This document shows, in pieces, positions 44,473-56,440 of a stretch of DNA of 64,000 nucleotides (positions are counted from its first letter, which is position 1; each line of letters begins with the position of its first letter). The notes beneath the pieces are model-generated. The model was not told where the DNA came from, made no database searches, and saw only the letters and a program-made list of their open reading frames with translations. This DNA comes from Eretmocerus hayati. Its lineage: Eukaryota > Arthropoda > Insecta > Hymenoptera > Aphelinidae. The stretch covers positions 58,615,797 through 58,679,796 of the forward strand of contig CM056744.1 in the NCBI GenBank assembly GCA_029851415.1, in the 5' to 3' direction. The position numbers and the translations under genes are program-made.

Positions 44473-47400
44473 AAAAATTCAGTTTCTCCTTTGCATAAAG
44501 GAGCTGTTGCAAATAAGGCCAAATCTGCTCCAGAGAATTGGGACTCCAGGTTGCACTGAAATGCGTGTTTTGGGTGTCTGAATATGCATATGAATTTTTT
44601 CCGCGTCAAACCAAAGCGTCTCCCAGTAGTGGGCAAAAAGGTGTCCCATTTAAAATACACGTGGAACGCACTTTCTAGCGTCCCTCTCAAAATTGGCCCA
44701 ATGGACTATAACGGCTCCAATGAGGATTTGTTCTTGAACAGAAAATACAACTTTTAGGGGTTTTTTCATGGACGGGAAATGATGTGCTGGTACCGAAAAA
44801 CCACTTGAGAGATGGAAAATGCGGATCTTTCACGCTAAAACCGGGGAATACTCGAACGGAGTGGGATTAATCGAAAAGTTGCAGAGGACCAAAGTTGTAG
44901 ATTATGTTCTAAGCTTCCATTTGGCATCGGTTTTTTATGCATGTATTGGTTGGGGGTTCCCAAAAAACGACCAAAAGTCGTAAAAAACCATATTTATTGG
45001 ATTTCTTGGCGATCTCGGGGTGAAAATGGACTGACAAACCATCATATCTTGTAGATCTCATCAGAATACACATTTTTGGTTCCCATAATTTTTTTTCGAA
45101 AAAACGCACCAGATTCGAGTTTATAGCGAAAAAGTGCCGAAAATAGGCACTCTCCAACATTCTCACGCAAAATATTCGAAAAACGCAAATGGAAACCCTA
45201 TATAATAATTGCGTGAAAAGTTGCCTTTTTTTGTGTACTTTAAAATGAAAAAAAAATTCATAGCGTTCCGATGTTCCTGCTTCGAGGAATATGCATTTTT
45301 ATGCCAGATAACAAGTTTGAGTGGATAAATTCATGGTTCCAGCATGCTATATGCAATTCTACGTCAATGAGTCATACAACTACATCAATCGGACATGCAA
45401 AATCACCAATTTTCATCCACGATCATCATTCGGAGCTATATAAGGTTATGATAAGGATCGAATCTTTGAACACCAGGATTGTTGTCTTTCTCAAAACTTT
45501 TCCCAACTATGAGAATATTGTAGTGTACGAGACTACGAAAATAACCATTCATGAGAACTCATACTCTATGGCTTGGATTGATATCACAAGTTGATGTTGA
45601 AAATTTTCAAACTAGTGAAATCTACTTAATCAGCCGTGACAGTAGTCCGCCTGTCAAGCTAGACGACGAGATTACTGGTAGAACAAGTTTTCTGAGTAAG
45701 ACGACAACGGAAGTTATTTGTTCTTCACGTTTTATACCAAAACTCGTGTGTCAGTCAGTTCACCTGTTCATAATAGCTATAGTTTTCTTTGATATTACAT
45801 ATTTGACTTTGAGGTTCAATCTGACTCAGAGTCATCTTCATCTGTAGCCACTGATTCAAAAACTCCATGCTCAGCCAGGAACTCTTCATTCGTTTGCTCA
45901 TGGTCGACATTGCTGACGAAGGAATCATAGTTCCGGCTTAATCTCTCCCTGCAATTCTCCTGGTATCGTTCATAACCGAGATACCATAATACTGAAGCGA
46001 TGTGAGCACAGCAACCAACCGTTCTTCCACCTGTCCTGCATTGACAGTACCAACCTTTGATGGATTTTTCATCTTCGTCATATCTTATCGAAAGAGAGTA
46101 CACTTTCGAGGATGTGTGGCGTGGCTGCATCTTGATCCGTATGATGTTTCTTTCATCCTTATGATAGAATAGGGAATAAATCCCTTCATCATCACGGTGC
46201 TCGTCAGTGTATGATCTTGCTTGCTTCAGCTGTGAACCAAAATAATGATCAATCACCTCGTTGAAGAGATATCAAGGGCATTCAGGTCACCCTGACTTCA
46301 AAAAGTACTGCCTTGTCACAATAATTGTTTGGATTGATGAACATGAATCAAAACAGTCATTCGAGAGTGCTAGGAATTTTTTCATCTTCTACGCAGTTTT
46401 ATGGGAGTACTTCGGAAGTATTATCACTAGATCTTCTTCCACTTCCGGCTTCCGGGGAACGACTTCCGGGGAACCCATGTGCGTGCAAGCTTGCCAGTGT
46501 TGGGCCTTGACAAATGAGGAATTCCAATAGCACCGGAGAATTTTGATGGATGTGCCTAGTTTCCGGGATATTCTAGGGCTCTGAACGGTGATCGTGGATG
46601 AAAATTGGTGATTTTGCATGTCCGATTGATGTAGTTGTATGACTCATTGACGTAGAATTGCATATAGCATGCTGGAACCATGAATTTATCCACTCAAACT
46701 TGTTATCTGGCATAAAAATGCATATTCCTCGAAGCAGGAACATCGGAACGCTATGAATTTTTTTTTCATTTTAAAGTACACAAAAAAGGGCAACTTTTCA
46801 CGCAATTATTATATAGGGTTTCCATTTGCGTTTTTCGAATATTTTGCGTGAGAATGTTGGAGCGTGCCTATTTTCGGCACTTTTCCGCTATAAACTCGAA
46901 TCTGGTGCGTTTTTTCGAAAAAAATCATGGGAACCAAAAATGTGTATTTTGATGAGATCTATAAGATATGATAGTTTGTCAGTCCATTTTCACCCCGAGA
47001 TCGCCAAGAAATCCAATAAATATGGTTTTTTACGACTTTTGGTCGTTTTTTGGGAACCCCCAACCAATACATGCATAAAAAACCGATGCCAAATGGAAGC
47101 TTAGAACATAATCTACAACTTTGGTCCTCTGCAACTTTTCGATTAACCCCACTCCGTTCGAGTATTCCCCGGTTTTAGCGTGAAAGATCCGCATTTTCCA
47201 TCTCTCAAGTGGTTTTTCGGTACCAGCACATCATTTCCCGTCCATGAAAAAACCCCTAAAAGTTGTATTTTCTGTTCAAGAACAAATCCTCATTGGAGCC
47301 GTTATAGTCCATTGGGCCAATTTTGAGAGGGACGCTAGAAAGTGCGTTCCACGTGTATTTTAAATGGGACACCTTTTTGCCCACTACTGGGAGACGCTTT

Positions 47401-47540
47401 GGTTTGACGCGGAAAAAATTCATATGCATATTCAGACACCCAAAACACGCATTTCAGTGCAACCTGGAGTCCCAATTCTCTGGAGCAGATTTGGCCTTAT
47501 TTGCAACAGCTCCTTTATGCAAAGGAGAAACTGAATTTTT
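44473..47540. mobile_element. 3.07-kb transposon with about 970-bp terminal inverted repeats
   Basis: 44473-45440 and 46567-47540 are reverse complements at high identity. The ends read AAAAATTCAGTTTCTCCTTT, which includes CTCCTTTGCATAAAGGAG, a short hairpin repeated at each terminus. The 1.1-kb interior holds a SWIM-type ORF on the minus strand (45816-46256). ORFs within the arms mirror each other and are not called as genes. The right flank begins directly with a gypsy pol relic. No duplication could be defined. Confidence 0.85.
45816..46268 (-). pseudogene. SWIM zinc-finger ORF remnant (transposon-encoded?)
   Basis: The minus-strand frame is open from 46268 after a stop, and no ATG start is seen. 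It encodes YFGSQLKQARSYTDEH and later GWYCQCRTGGRTVGCCAHIA, with the CxC...CxH pattern of a SWIM domain and a following SVLWYLGYER helix. The C-terminus is acidic (ATDEDDSESD). Similar tails occur, from memory, on transposon-encoded proteins of arthropods next to DDE transposase domains. No DDE domain is visible here. I infer a truncated transposase-associated gene in the interior of a 1-kb-TIR element. Confidence 0.55.
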
Positions 47541-48145
47541 GGTCATATTCTCAGCACTCAAGGCCTGCAGCCGGACCCAGAAAAATTTGACTGCATCAAG
47601 AATTTTCCCTCACCCAAGAATCTGAAACAACTGAGGGGTTTCTTAGGTCTAGTCCAGTTTTGCGCGAAATTTACCAATAAGCTCGCGGAGAAAATGTCAC
47701 CGTTATTGGAGTTACTAAGGATAGGAGTTAAATGGCACTAGACCAAAACAAATCAAAGATATTTCCACCGAGTAGATGAGTTATTCGTATATGATTCGTT
47801 CTTGCTCCATCCAAAAAGGAAGCGCGGTTATTTTCTGCATACGGACGCAAGCGTGAACAGCGTCGTTTCTATTTCTTACCAAGAGCATGGAGGCGACTTA
47901 CGTTTCGTGACTATGGCTAGTCGCGTCCTCCGTGGTGCAGGGCGTGACTATTTCACTCCAGAAGCCGAACTTTTGGCCATTGTGTGGGCACTAGAGCAAT
48001 CCAGATCATTTATCCATGGGATGAAAGTTCAAATTATGATTGATCATAAAGCCCTCAAATACTTGAGGACATGCCGAATTTTGAACGCACGCCTTACTCT
48101 GTAATGTATGGAATCCCGCAGTAAATTTGAAATGTTAGTCATCTC
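47541..48145 (+). pseudogene. pol: Gypsy pol relic (RT thumb and RNase H)
   Basis: The plus-strand frame gives GHILSTQGLQPDPEKFDCIK, KQLRGFLGLVQFCAKFTNKL and a stop after GVKWH. It then resumes as RGYFLHTDASVNSV, the RNase H start, and IDHKALKYLRTC. It aligns with residues of the resident pol around nt 7915-8510 and is clearly a different, decayed member of the same clade. It is truncated at both ends; the left edge coincides with the 1-kb-TIR element. Confidence 0.85.
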
Positions 48146-48169
48146 CCCCTAATATATAGTAGTAAGGAT

Positions 48170-48400
48170 GAGATTCCTCTAAATTCCCTTGAACTCACCT
48201 GAATTCCCTTGACTGCCTTGAATGCCCAGGAGGGCCTCTGAGGTCCTTCGAGGTCCCTTGAGGGCCCCCGAGGGCCTCTGACCAATTAACCTAAATTACG
48301 TTCCATAATTACCTAAGGGGCTGAGAGATTCCCCTGAGTTCCCCTGAGGGCCTCCGACGGCCCCTGAGGGCCTCTAATTTTTCTGAGCCCCTGCAGGTCC
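48170..48400. repeat. Degenerate CCCTGAGGGCCTC-type repeat
   Basis: Short imperfect repeats of GAGGGCCTCTGAGG and TTCCCTTGA. No clear period or coding potential. Confidence 0.5.
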
Positions 48401-48584
48401 CTCAGTCTTCTCAATCCTTCTTTGCAGCTTCCCAGAAATTACCTCCTCCCCATCATCATTATTTTCCATCAGATTATTCAATTATTACAACATTCAAAAT
48501 GAGCTTGGGTTACGGAGGAGATGTATATTCCTTCCAACAAAATATGAATCAGGAAAATTTTACAGTATATCTGAGAATCAAGAA

Positions 48585-49006
48585 TCAATAATCAATATCT
48601 TTGGTGACGGAACACTCTTCCACAACATGAACTTCATTTTTGAAGATCAATGTCTCAATTTTCATCTTTTCACCACCTAACAATTTTAATTCATCTACAG
48701 CCTCCACTTTCACATGTACGTTGAACCTGTAAAGACCAATCAATGAAATCAATTACGAAACGATTCTTCTCACTTTCATCTGATTTCAGGAAATAAATCT
48801 TTCTCTTGTGAGTCACCGCAAACTTCTAACTCCACTCCACGATCGTACGATTCAATTTGACCGTTTTCATCCTTTACAACAATAACATCGAGTTTGTGAC
48901 GTATATTCGTAATTACACCCGAAATTTCATTTTCATTCTTTTCATTTCTTCGAACGAATCGATCCTTCAGATAACCTTCTATCTCTGGAGAATCGACAAG
49001 ACTCAT
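48585..49006 (-). pseudogene. Unrecognised ORFs beside Helitron relic
   Basis: Minus ORF 48776-49006 (MSLVDSPEIEGYLKDRF...) is followed downstream by an open 48585-48726 segment. That segment starts after TTGGTCTTTACAG, a good acceptor, and encodes FNVHVKVEAVDELKLLGG. The composition is charged and protein-like. Just upstream (49115-49240) is a segment homologous to the Helitron helicase relic at 51850-51960, so these may be parts of another Helitron accessory gene. The family is unknown. Confidence 0.3.
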
Positions 49007-49114
49007 GTGAAAATCGTGTCATATAGTCAAAACATCACCAATTTAACTCACTTATTGTTCCTTTTTTCGAAGGTCTATCATCAAATTTTATTCTGTTGTA
49101 TATCCCAACGTCGT

Positions 49115-49240
49115 ATTTGCGATTTTCTTGTTCAATTTGATGATATTCTCGTTATGAGATGACAGAACAACTCTGTTCGTAGAAATATCCCCATTCACGT
49201 CTTTGAGTATGGTTCTCCATACATCATTACTTATACACGT
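49115..49240 (-). pseudogene. Short Helitron helicase fragment
   Basis: On the minus strand this reads SNDVWRTILKDVNGDISTNR then VVLSSHNENIIKLNKKI. It is closely similar to minus 51850-51960 within the longer helicase relic. It diverges abruptly after LNKKI. Confidence 0.5.
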
Positions 49241-49405
49241 ATACTCAATTGGATATTATAATTAATTCCCTAATATTATTCTCAATTTCGTTTGAAGTTA
49301 ACCATTGTGTACGGACCTCACCCATCTTTATATTCTTATGTATTCCCTCGTATCATCATAGGAGATACTGCGCTGTATCTTACTCCATACTTGATTACTC
49401 AACAG

Positions 49406-50727
49406 AAAGGACCCCGCACAAAACCAATGGGAAGTGGCTCAAGGCCAATTTTGATGAAACTTGGCAGTGTTGTAGATCATTTTATGCTGATCAACTTTGT
49501 CAATGGGCACGAAGAGCGCCGATGGCTCATTTTTGAGATATTTTAATGGAAAGTACGCAATTAGTTGAGGTTACGTGTGAGCTTTGTTGCCACTTATTAT
49601 TGATTTTTTTTCACAAAAGGCTATTCACATTCCTCGAACGTATTCGAGCTCTAATATTAGCCAGTGAAGTTCAGTCAGGGCAGAGAATCCGACGAGTTAC
49701 TTGGTTCATATTGAAATCATGAAGAACTGATTACAGTTTTTGTGAAATATCTTCATGTCCTCTTAGGAATGGTCCGTTTCTCAATTGCATGGCCCAGCGT
49801 TGGGCACATCTCAAACAGATACGAGCCATTTGTAAATGATCAGTAGCTACTGTAATTGCGTACAGCATTACTGATTATAGGCCTTGTGATGAGTAGTACA
49901 TGTATCTCGAAAGCGTGGGTGGAGGAAGCTGGGGATGGCTTTATCGTAAAAAATCTGTTTCACGAAGCATAGTGCTGGGCATCCCTCTACCCGGGGGTTT
50001 TCGAGGTCGCTGAGCTCGAATATGTTATCGTCCAGCCTCTATCTCGTGATGCGGAGGCCACATGGTCCGCCCATGCAGCCTCCGCATCACGAGATAGAGG
50101 CTGGACGATAACATATTCGAGCTCAGCGACCTCGAAAACCCCCGAGTAGAGGGATGCCCAGCACTATGCTTCATGAAACAGATTTTTTACGATAAAGCCA
50201 TCCCCAGCTTCCTCCACCCACGCTTTCGAGATACATGTACTACTCATCACAAGGCCTATAATCAGTAATGTTGTACGCAATTACAGTAGCTACTGACCAT
50301 TTACAAATGGCTCGTATCTGTTGGAGATGTGCCCAACACTGGGCCATGCAATTGAGAAACGGACCATTCCTAAGAGGACATGAAGATATTTCAAAAACTG
50401 TAATCATTTCTTCATGATTTCAATATGAACCAAGTAACTCGTCGGATTCTCTGCCCCGACTGGACTTTACTGGCTAATATAAGAGCGCGAATACGTTCGA
50501 GGAATGTGAATAGCCTTTTGTGAAAAAAATCAATAATGAGTGACAACAAAGCTTACACGTAACCTCAACTAATTGCGTACTTTCCATTAAAATATCTCAA
50601 AAATGAGGCATAGGCGCTCTTCGTGCCCATTGACAAAGTTGATCAGCATAAAATGATCTACAACACTGCCAAGTTTCATCAAAATTGGCCTTGAGCCACT
50701 CCCCATTGGTTTTGTGCGGGGTCCTTT
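49406..50727. mobile_element. 1.32-kb near-perfect palindrome
   Basis: Arms 49406-50058 and 50078-50727 are reverse complements, with a 19-base loop starting CACATGGTCC. The ends read AAAGGACCCCGCACAAAACC. A few mismatches are visible (for example CTCTAATATTAGCC versus GGCTAATATAAGAG). No ORF of note. The high arm identity suggests recent formation or gene conversion between arms. Confidence 0.9.
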
Positions 50728-50835
50728 GAAAACTGTGGATTCACTGTCATCGCCCTTTTTCTGGAAGTCAGACTTGCGAAATACTTCGTTAACATACGCA
50801 ACTATAGCTCTGTAATATCGATGTCATCAACATCT

Positions 50836-51108
50836 CTAATCATAGAGATACATATCAGTGAACTGAATTACTAACGTTGTTTCATCTCCAATTCTGACTA
50901 TTCTTCGAATAATCGTTATTCGACATATCAATTTCCTTCGATTTTTCGAGTCCGGGAATTGCTCACATTCACTGTGAGCTCTCAAAAAAATACTCTCTGT
51001 TTCATGCAATGCTATTATTCCATTCAAACACTCGATTTCTGTAGATCGATCTGATTTTTTCAAGCACTTTCCGTAGTCGTCTTCAAATTCTTCTCTCCAA
51101 TTGTTCAT
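50836..51108 (-). CDS. Unrecognised ORF, 90 aa
   Basis: The minus ORF starts ATG (MNNWREEFEDDYGKCLKKSD) and ends at 50836. It is charged and includes LICRITIIRRIVRIG. It lies just downstream of the Helitron helicase C-terminus on the same strand and may be a degraded accessory gene. No family is recognised. Confidence 0.25.
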   Translation of the reverse strand: MNNWREEFEDDYGKCLKKSDRSTEIECLNGIIALHETESIFLRAHSECEQFPDSKNRRKLICRITIIRRIVRIGDETTLVIQFTDMYLYD

Positions 51109-51309
51109 TCAAACACCACAAGATTACCTGCTTTTTCAGTTTATATACTTGTACTATCTCTCCCAACTCCGGATTCCACTCAATCTCAACAGAATTTGAG
51201 AAGAATATCCTTGGATTCCATGTTATAGATGACAAAAATATAGGTACTCCATCCCAAACAACATTTTCGATCTCATCTGAACCATCAAATCTATTTTCAA
51301 TGTACGAAT

Positions 51310-52530
51310 TCTTCGGATCTCTTCACCGAAAAAGAGCAACGTGAAGATGTCGATGGGAGAAAAGCGTCCGTTCCATATAAATACCAACGTCATCTAAACG
51401 TTAACGTTGAGACTTATTAATCGTCATTGCCAATACCCAGACCACAGGAAACTGTTTCCTGTGAACCACAAACGGCAGGAAAGGCTCATCCTTGGTTAGT
51501 GTTATCTTGGGTATGGAAACTATTCTCTTCATATTCTCCCATGTTCGAACTTCCGCTTCAATATTATGCTTGTACAACTTCCTAATCTTAAATCGAATCC
51601 CATCACATAAATCTTCTGCCACGCTCAGATTCCGAGTCATCAGATTCCGAATCGACATCACAATAGCATTTACTTTCAAATCAAGTTTATGTGGAGTTAA
51701 ATCATCTCTAATTTCATTCAAAAACTCGGTTGGATATTCCAGATGAGTGTACTCCTCAGTTTGATCTGCAACTTTGTGAGTCGCATAATCAACGCTTAGT
51801 AAGAGGATGTAGGACCATCGAACATTTTCAAGATTTTCTTGTTCAATTTTATGATATTTTCTTCATGAGATGACAGAACAACTCTATTGATAGAAATATC
51901 TTCATTGGTGTCTTCGAATATGGTTCTACGTACATCATTACTTCTCCACTCAGGTCTCACTTTCACTCCATCAATCCTACCCTCACCTCCACCAGAAGGA
52001 TGTTGGGAAAATCAGTGTCCTTAGATCTCAAATTTTTAGTCAGTTTCATTACACTAAACAATGACCATAAGCCTGACGATGTGATAGTTTCCTGGATTAT
52101 AGAATGTCTATTCCCGTTGGTCAAAACTGGCTGAATTTGTCTAAAATCCCCGCCTGAAAGCACCAATTTTCGACCAGAGGGTGAGTCATTGGGAAAAAAC
52201 GTCACGGAATGTTCTATTGACCAGCTCTAGAGTTTTTATGGAGATCATTGATGCTTCATCCCAGATGATAACACCTGCTTTCCTCAATTTCTTGTCATCA
52301 GCATTAGATCCCAAGAAAATGCTTCCAATATTTTCTAGATCCAAGGGTAGTCTGAAGTATCTATGACTTGTCATCCCTTGTGGTAAAAATAATTGACGCA
52401 ACACCTGTCCACGCCATTGACAGAACCTTCTTTTTTGGGACAGAAAATCATGAATGAGAGACCTTTACAATGAGTTTTCCCACAATCTCCAGGACCATCA
52501 ATGAAATTGACTAGATTCTCATTACTTCTC
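51310..52530 (-). pseudogene. Helitron Pif1-like helicase relic
   Basis: Minus-strand fragments appear in helicase order. Walker A is GPGDCGKT (52473-52496). PLDLENIGSIFLGSNADDKK follows, then Walker B IIWDEASM (about 52248-52268). LVLSGGDFRQIQPVL and LTKNLRSKD come next. VVLSSHEENIIKLNKKIL, LDLKVNAIVMSIRNL, LAMTINKSQ and LDDVGIYMERTLFSHRHLHV complete the set. This matches the Pif1-type helicase of Helitrons, which unwinds the rolling-circle intermediate. Several frameshifts (about 52400, 52200, 51960, 51810 and 51400) make it inactive. The replicase (HUH) domain is not present in this window next to it. Confidence 0.85.
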
Positions 52531-52588
52531 AAGTAGCTATGGATGGATTATTGATTCTTCACTTCTTCAAATCAATAATCACGGGTAG

Positions 52589-52650
52589 CGGGGGTTGGCG
52601 AGCGGAGCGAGCAGGGGGGCTTGCCCCCCCCCCCCCCCCGTAGTATAGAT
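52589..52650 (+). repeat. Helitron-like 3' terminus with C-run
   Basis: GGGGGTTGGCGAGCGGAGCG is followed by AGCAGGGGGGCTTG, a C-run and GTAGTATAG. The same motif ends the blocks at 25204, 31668 and 32893. It is on the opposite strand to the adjacent helicase relic, so it belongs to another insertion. Confidence 0.4.
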
Positions 52651-54049
52651 ATATAGCAGTCACTCTCCAAAGTTTTCATGCAGATCAACCATGTAAGTAG
52701 AGTCAATCATCATCCGTCATTTTCATAAAAATAGTAACTTCATGTATCATTATTGTGTGGACTAACCCTCAGCTTGAACTGCTGCTTTTTTATTGAATTT
52801 TGATATTTTTTATTGCTTACCGCACGCATGGGTTTTCGTTGTAACAAATATATAATATATATAGCAAAATCTGTAGAGTAGGATATATCCCCCGTTTGAG
52901 TCATTTTCGCATACAATCATATACTTGCACGCAAGCACACACTTTCGTAGTTTTCCCAAGTCACCGATAGTTCAATACATATCGGATGTATATGTGCCGC
53001 GTAGTTTACAGCGCACTACTTATGAACCGCCTGAATAAATGGATTAAGTGGGGATGCTCGTCAAACGGCTGAGGTATCGCAGCAGCGAGAACTCGGTGCG
53101 ACAAGCACTTCTCGTTCTATACTTCAACAAGGAAGCAGACGAATCCCCAGAGCTCCTGTAGGAATTGACCTTTGCCACAGGAGCCGCATTCCTGGAGTTG
53201 GCCTGACAGACCACGCCGCTTTCCAGTCATCTTCTCGACTACGTCACACCAGGTTCTCGCAGTCACGAGCACCACCACTTGACCGATCTAAATTCCATCA
53301 GATCAATTCTGCAACGTCATTAGAGTGATGAATTGAAAAGTGGGAATTTTGAATCTAATATGCACACTTCACTCCTGGATTTCCGTGGTGAATAATTTGA
53401 GTGGGTAATTCTGGATATGTGCGTCCCAATAATGATCCCATATAATTCTGAATATTATCGATAAATGAGATGATTCCGTTTATCATTTGTGGTGAGTATA
53501 TAGCATCCAATAATATTACTTACTCTCTGAGGTTTCGATTACTCTTCACCCTTTGTTGGTGGCACACAGCCAACGAAACTTCAAGAATTTCGAGAAAAAC
53601 ATATGTGACGTGGTGAATGGATGGCCAGCACAACTAATTCATATTCGACGGACTCTTAACCTAAATCACAGGTCTCGCGCGCAAAGTTCGGCGAACGCAA
53701 TTCTAAATTTTAACTGAAACTCGGCTTCACTGCATCACTCGTTCTTTTCTTACCTCATTCGCCTGAAAATCGAAAGAAGGGGGCAAGGAAAACTCGCACA
53801 CACATAGTCCAAATAACAAATCAGGATTCACAATAATATAATTCGGCCCATATTCTGTACACGTACCTTTTACGCGGCGATACATGAGTCTACATATGAA
53901 AATCCCGATAAATAACGGCCAGAAATATTCAAGAAGATTCAATAATTATCATCAAAATGTCTTTCAAAACTCCCTGTAAAAACACGAAAAATCACTTCCT
54001 ATTTCCTGAAAATACAATAGAAACACTTCACTAACGGCCTGGGCAATTC
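52651..54049. other. No confirmed gene; possible small membrane-peptide exon at 53875-53942
   Basis: On the minus strand, 53942 to 53875 reads MNLLEYFWPLFIGIFICRLM plus a basic end, then GTACGT, a possible donor. Further down, TTCGATTTTCAG precedes nine bases and GTAAGA (about 53745-53775). These could be exons of a small membrane-protein gene, but I cannot connect them to a known protein. Confidence 0.2.
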
Positions 54050-54800
54050 ACTATCGGCTTAGTCATTGACTCAGCGGCCTAGTCGACTTCACTCACGATG
54101 GACCCCAAGTTTTAAGAGCACGCTGCTCCGAAATTCGCTCAAAACGGCCGCTCCACGCTACGAATAATTACCACGTTGGGATGATGGCCAACTGCTCCAT
54201 ATCATGGAGCACGAGCTCCGCTGTCACGGGACTTTACGGGCCAAGTATTCCTCGATTATTCAGGGTGGTGATCCACCGGGGGTACGGCCTTGCTCGTCGT
54301 CGTCCGGACGACCGCAACACGGAATTCTCACGCGATTTTTTCCCCCCAAGCACTATCTGGTACGCGCACTATGTCTTCACGAGGGTTCACCTCGACTTAT
54401 TGGCCTCTGGTTACAGTATTCGCGGCCCCCGGGGCGTGCTCTTTTATCCCGCACGGTTTGGCCTTAGCACGTGGTCCCCCAGGAGTCCGGATCGGCTGGG
54501 AGTCGGCAGGGGATACGCGCGCACGAGGCTCAAGTTTCGGCCAGGACGAGGGAATTCACATTAATAAAATGAGCGATTAGAGGACTCACCGTTATTTTCC
54601 ATCACTTTCGATAATTGCAATTCTCTGGTTATGATTTATGAAGACTCTTGAAGTCTCGTGTGCTGTCCTCCGGGACTCCGGGGGAACACACGGCAAGAAT
54701 AATGGCTGCTGAAAAGCGAAGGGCGAAAAGCACGTGCACTCTGGGCAACTGCTATCCAACAAGTGGCCTAATGGCCGACTTCTTCTTCAAGTTGAAGTTT

Positions 54801-54823
54801 CGTCTTCTTCAACGAAGAAGACG
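54801..54823. repeat. Perfect hairpin, 10-bp stem
   Basis: CGTCTTCTTC-AAC-GAAGAAGACG. It lies in the GC-rich island just after a second CTTCTTCAAGTTGAAG half-palindrome. Confidence 0.8.
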
Positions 54824-56440
54824 CTCTCCGATTGGCCCAATAAGTTCTGTCCGGAACATTGGCAGCACCCTCTATCCGGGCTGCGCGGCAAAATTTGAAG
54901 TACATGAGGGCACATTGCGGCCAATATGCGCACGGGATTCACGGAATTACACGGCCGAAATGCACGGAAATATATGTACGGCACTGCTTTTGGCCTCCAC
55001 TTGTACCGTCTTTTATCTCACTTGCACCTATAATAAGCACCGACCGGCGTGGAGGCGCTGCGCAGCTCGGATTGCCTCCACTTTTGGCCTTTCACTGCAC
55101 CCGATATTCGCTACATGGCCTTGTATAGCTATATCTACTTGCGGTCTGTGTCACTATAACTATATAGTGCTTCCCATGTGTCAGTATATCTATATGGGCC
55201 TGTGCATATTCACAGCATGGCCATATGCACATAAGATATTATTATCCGGTAGTATCTCGGCCTCACACACATATATGTATATATATATATATATAAGTGT
55301 CGTCTGCGTGATGAATTTCCACCCAGAGACCGACGTCCGGGTCACCATGATTCCCCATGTCGGCCTGTTCAGGTATAGCCACCCTGAACCAAGCTACACC
55401 GTCAGGTAGCGCCATCACACCGGCAGCAACAAGTTGGCAGTACGTCGTCTGCACGGCCGCACATCAACATCGGCTCCGCGATCCTTGTCCTCTGGTGAGC
55501 TACCCGGGCTCACCCGCGTCGGCCTGCGTGTCACTGGTGTCGTGGGTGACCACCTACGTGGTGGTAAAATGGTGCGCGGGTGTATCTTTGGCCAGGTTAT
55601 GCGTGGGTGCAAGCAGCAAGTGCTGCATGCACGCATAACCTCATATAGCCTAATTACAGCTGGCCCTGGGTTGCTGCGTATGAGTTATGGCAGGCAGCCC
55701 AGGATGTGCTGCACCAAGTGCAGCCCCACCATCAGGCCATCAACAGCTGTGCTCGTCATCGTCATCGTCGTCGTCCTGACAAGGGCGCCCCGGCCAGATT
55801 GTTCCTCACGACGCGATTTTACTAGTGCTTGGTGTGGTGCCCGCGGTCATAGATATCCAGCTGGATATTGCGGGGGAGCGATGCAAGTGCGCGAGATCTC
55901 GCCCTAGTTTCCACGCGAGAGTGATTTTGTGTATACTTGGGGCGCGGGGTGGATGCAGCACGGGGCCTGCGGGCAACGGCTGTTGGGGCCCCGTGCTCCC
56001 AAGTCAGCCCATCGGTACATAGTGCGCCTTCGGGGCACCTTGAGGCGGCCCTTCAGGGAGCATAGCTCGGTCACGGGTGCACGACCGCGTACACCCGGGA
56101 GATTGTGGTACGCGGCCTGGTGCGTGAGGAAATCAGCTGCTCTCGCTCATACGTATGAGCATGAGCGAGAGATCAGTACGTCCTGAATCGGCCAGCAACC
56201 GGTTGAGATAGCCCCGGGGCTGGAGCGCGGCCTCCCTTGGTCCCTCGCTAGGGCATAATAACAGCTGGGGGTCCGGGTAGCTCGCCTGAGCTACACCCGT
56301 TGTACGACATCTGCTGTAGCGACTGGGGGCCTCCTGGCCACCGGCTGCAGCGGCTGACTTAGGTGTAGGTAGGGTTGCCCGGGCTGCAGGCATACCGGTG
56401 CCCTGCTTTCCCCCCGTTTTGGCCGGTGTCGTCGTCTTCA

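Noticed and set aside
44397..47625. Pairs of matching ORFs (97-100 aa and 85-92 aa) at both ends
   Set aside because: These are the same inverted arm translated twice; no domain or start context supports a gene.
53060..53300. Possible structured RNA or tRNA in GC-richer sequence
   Set aside because: No tRNA A/B boxes or cloverleaf could be traced by eye.
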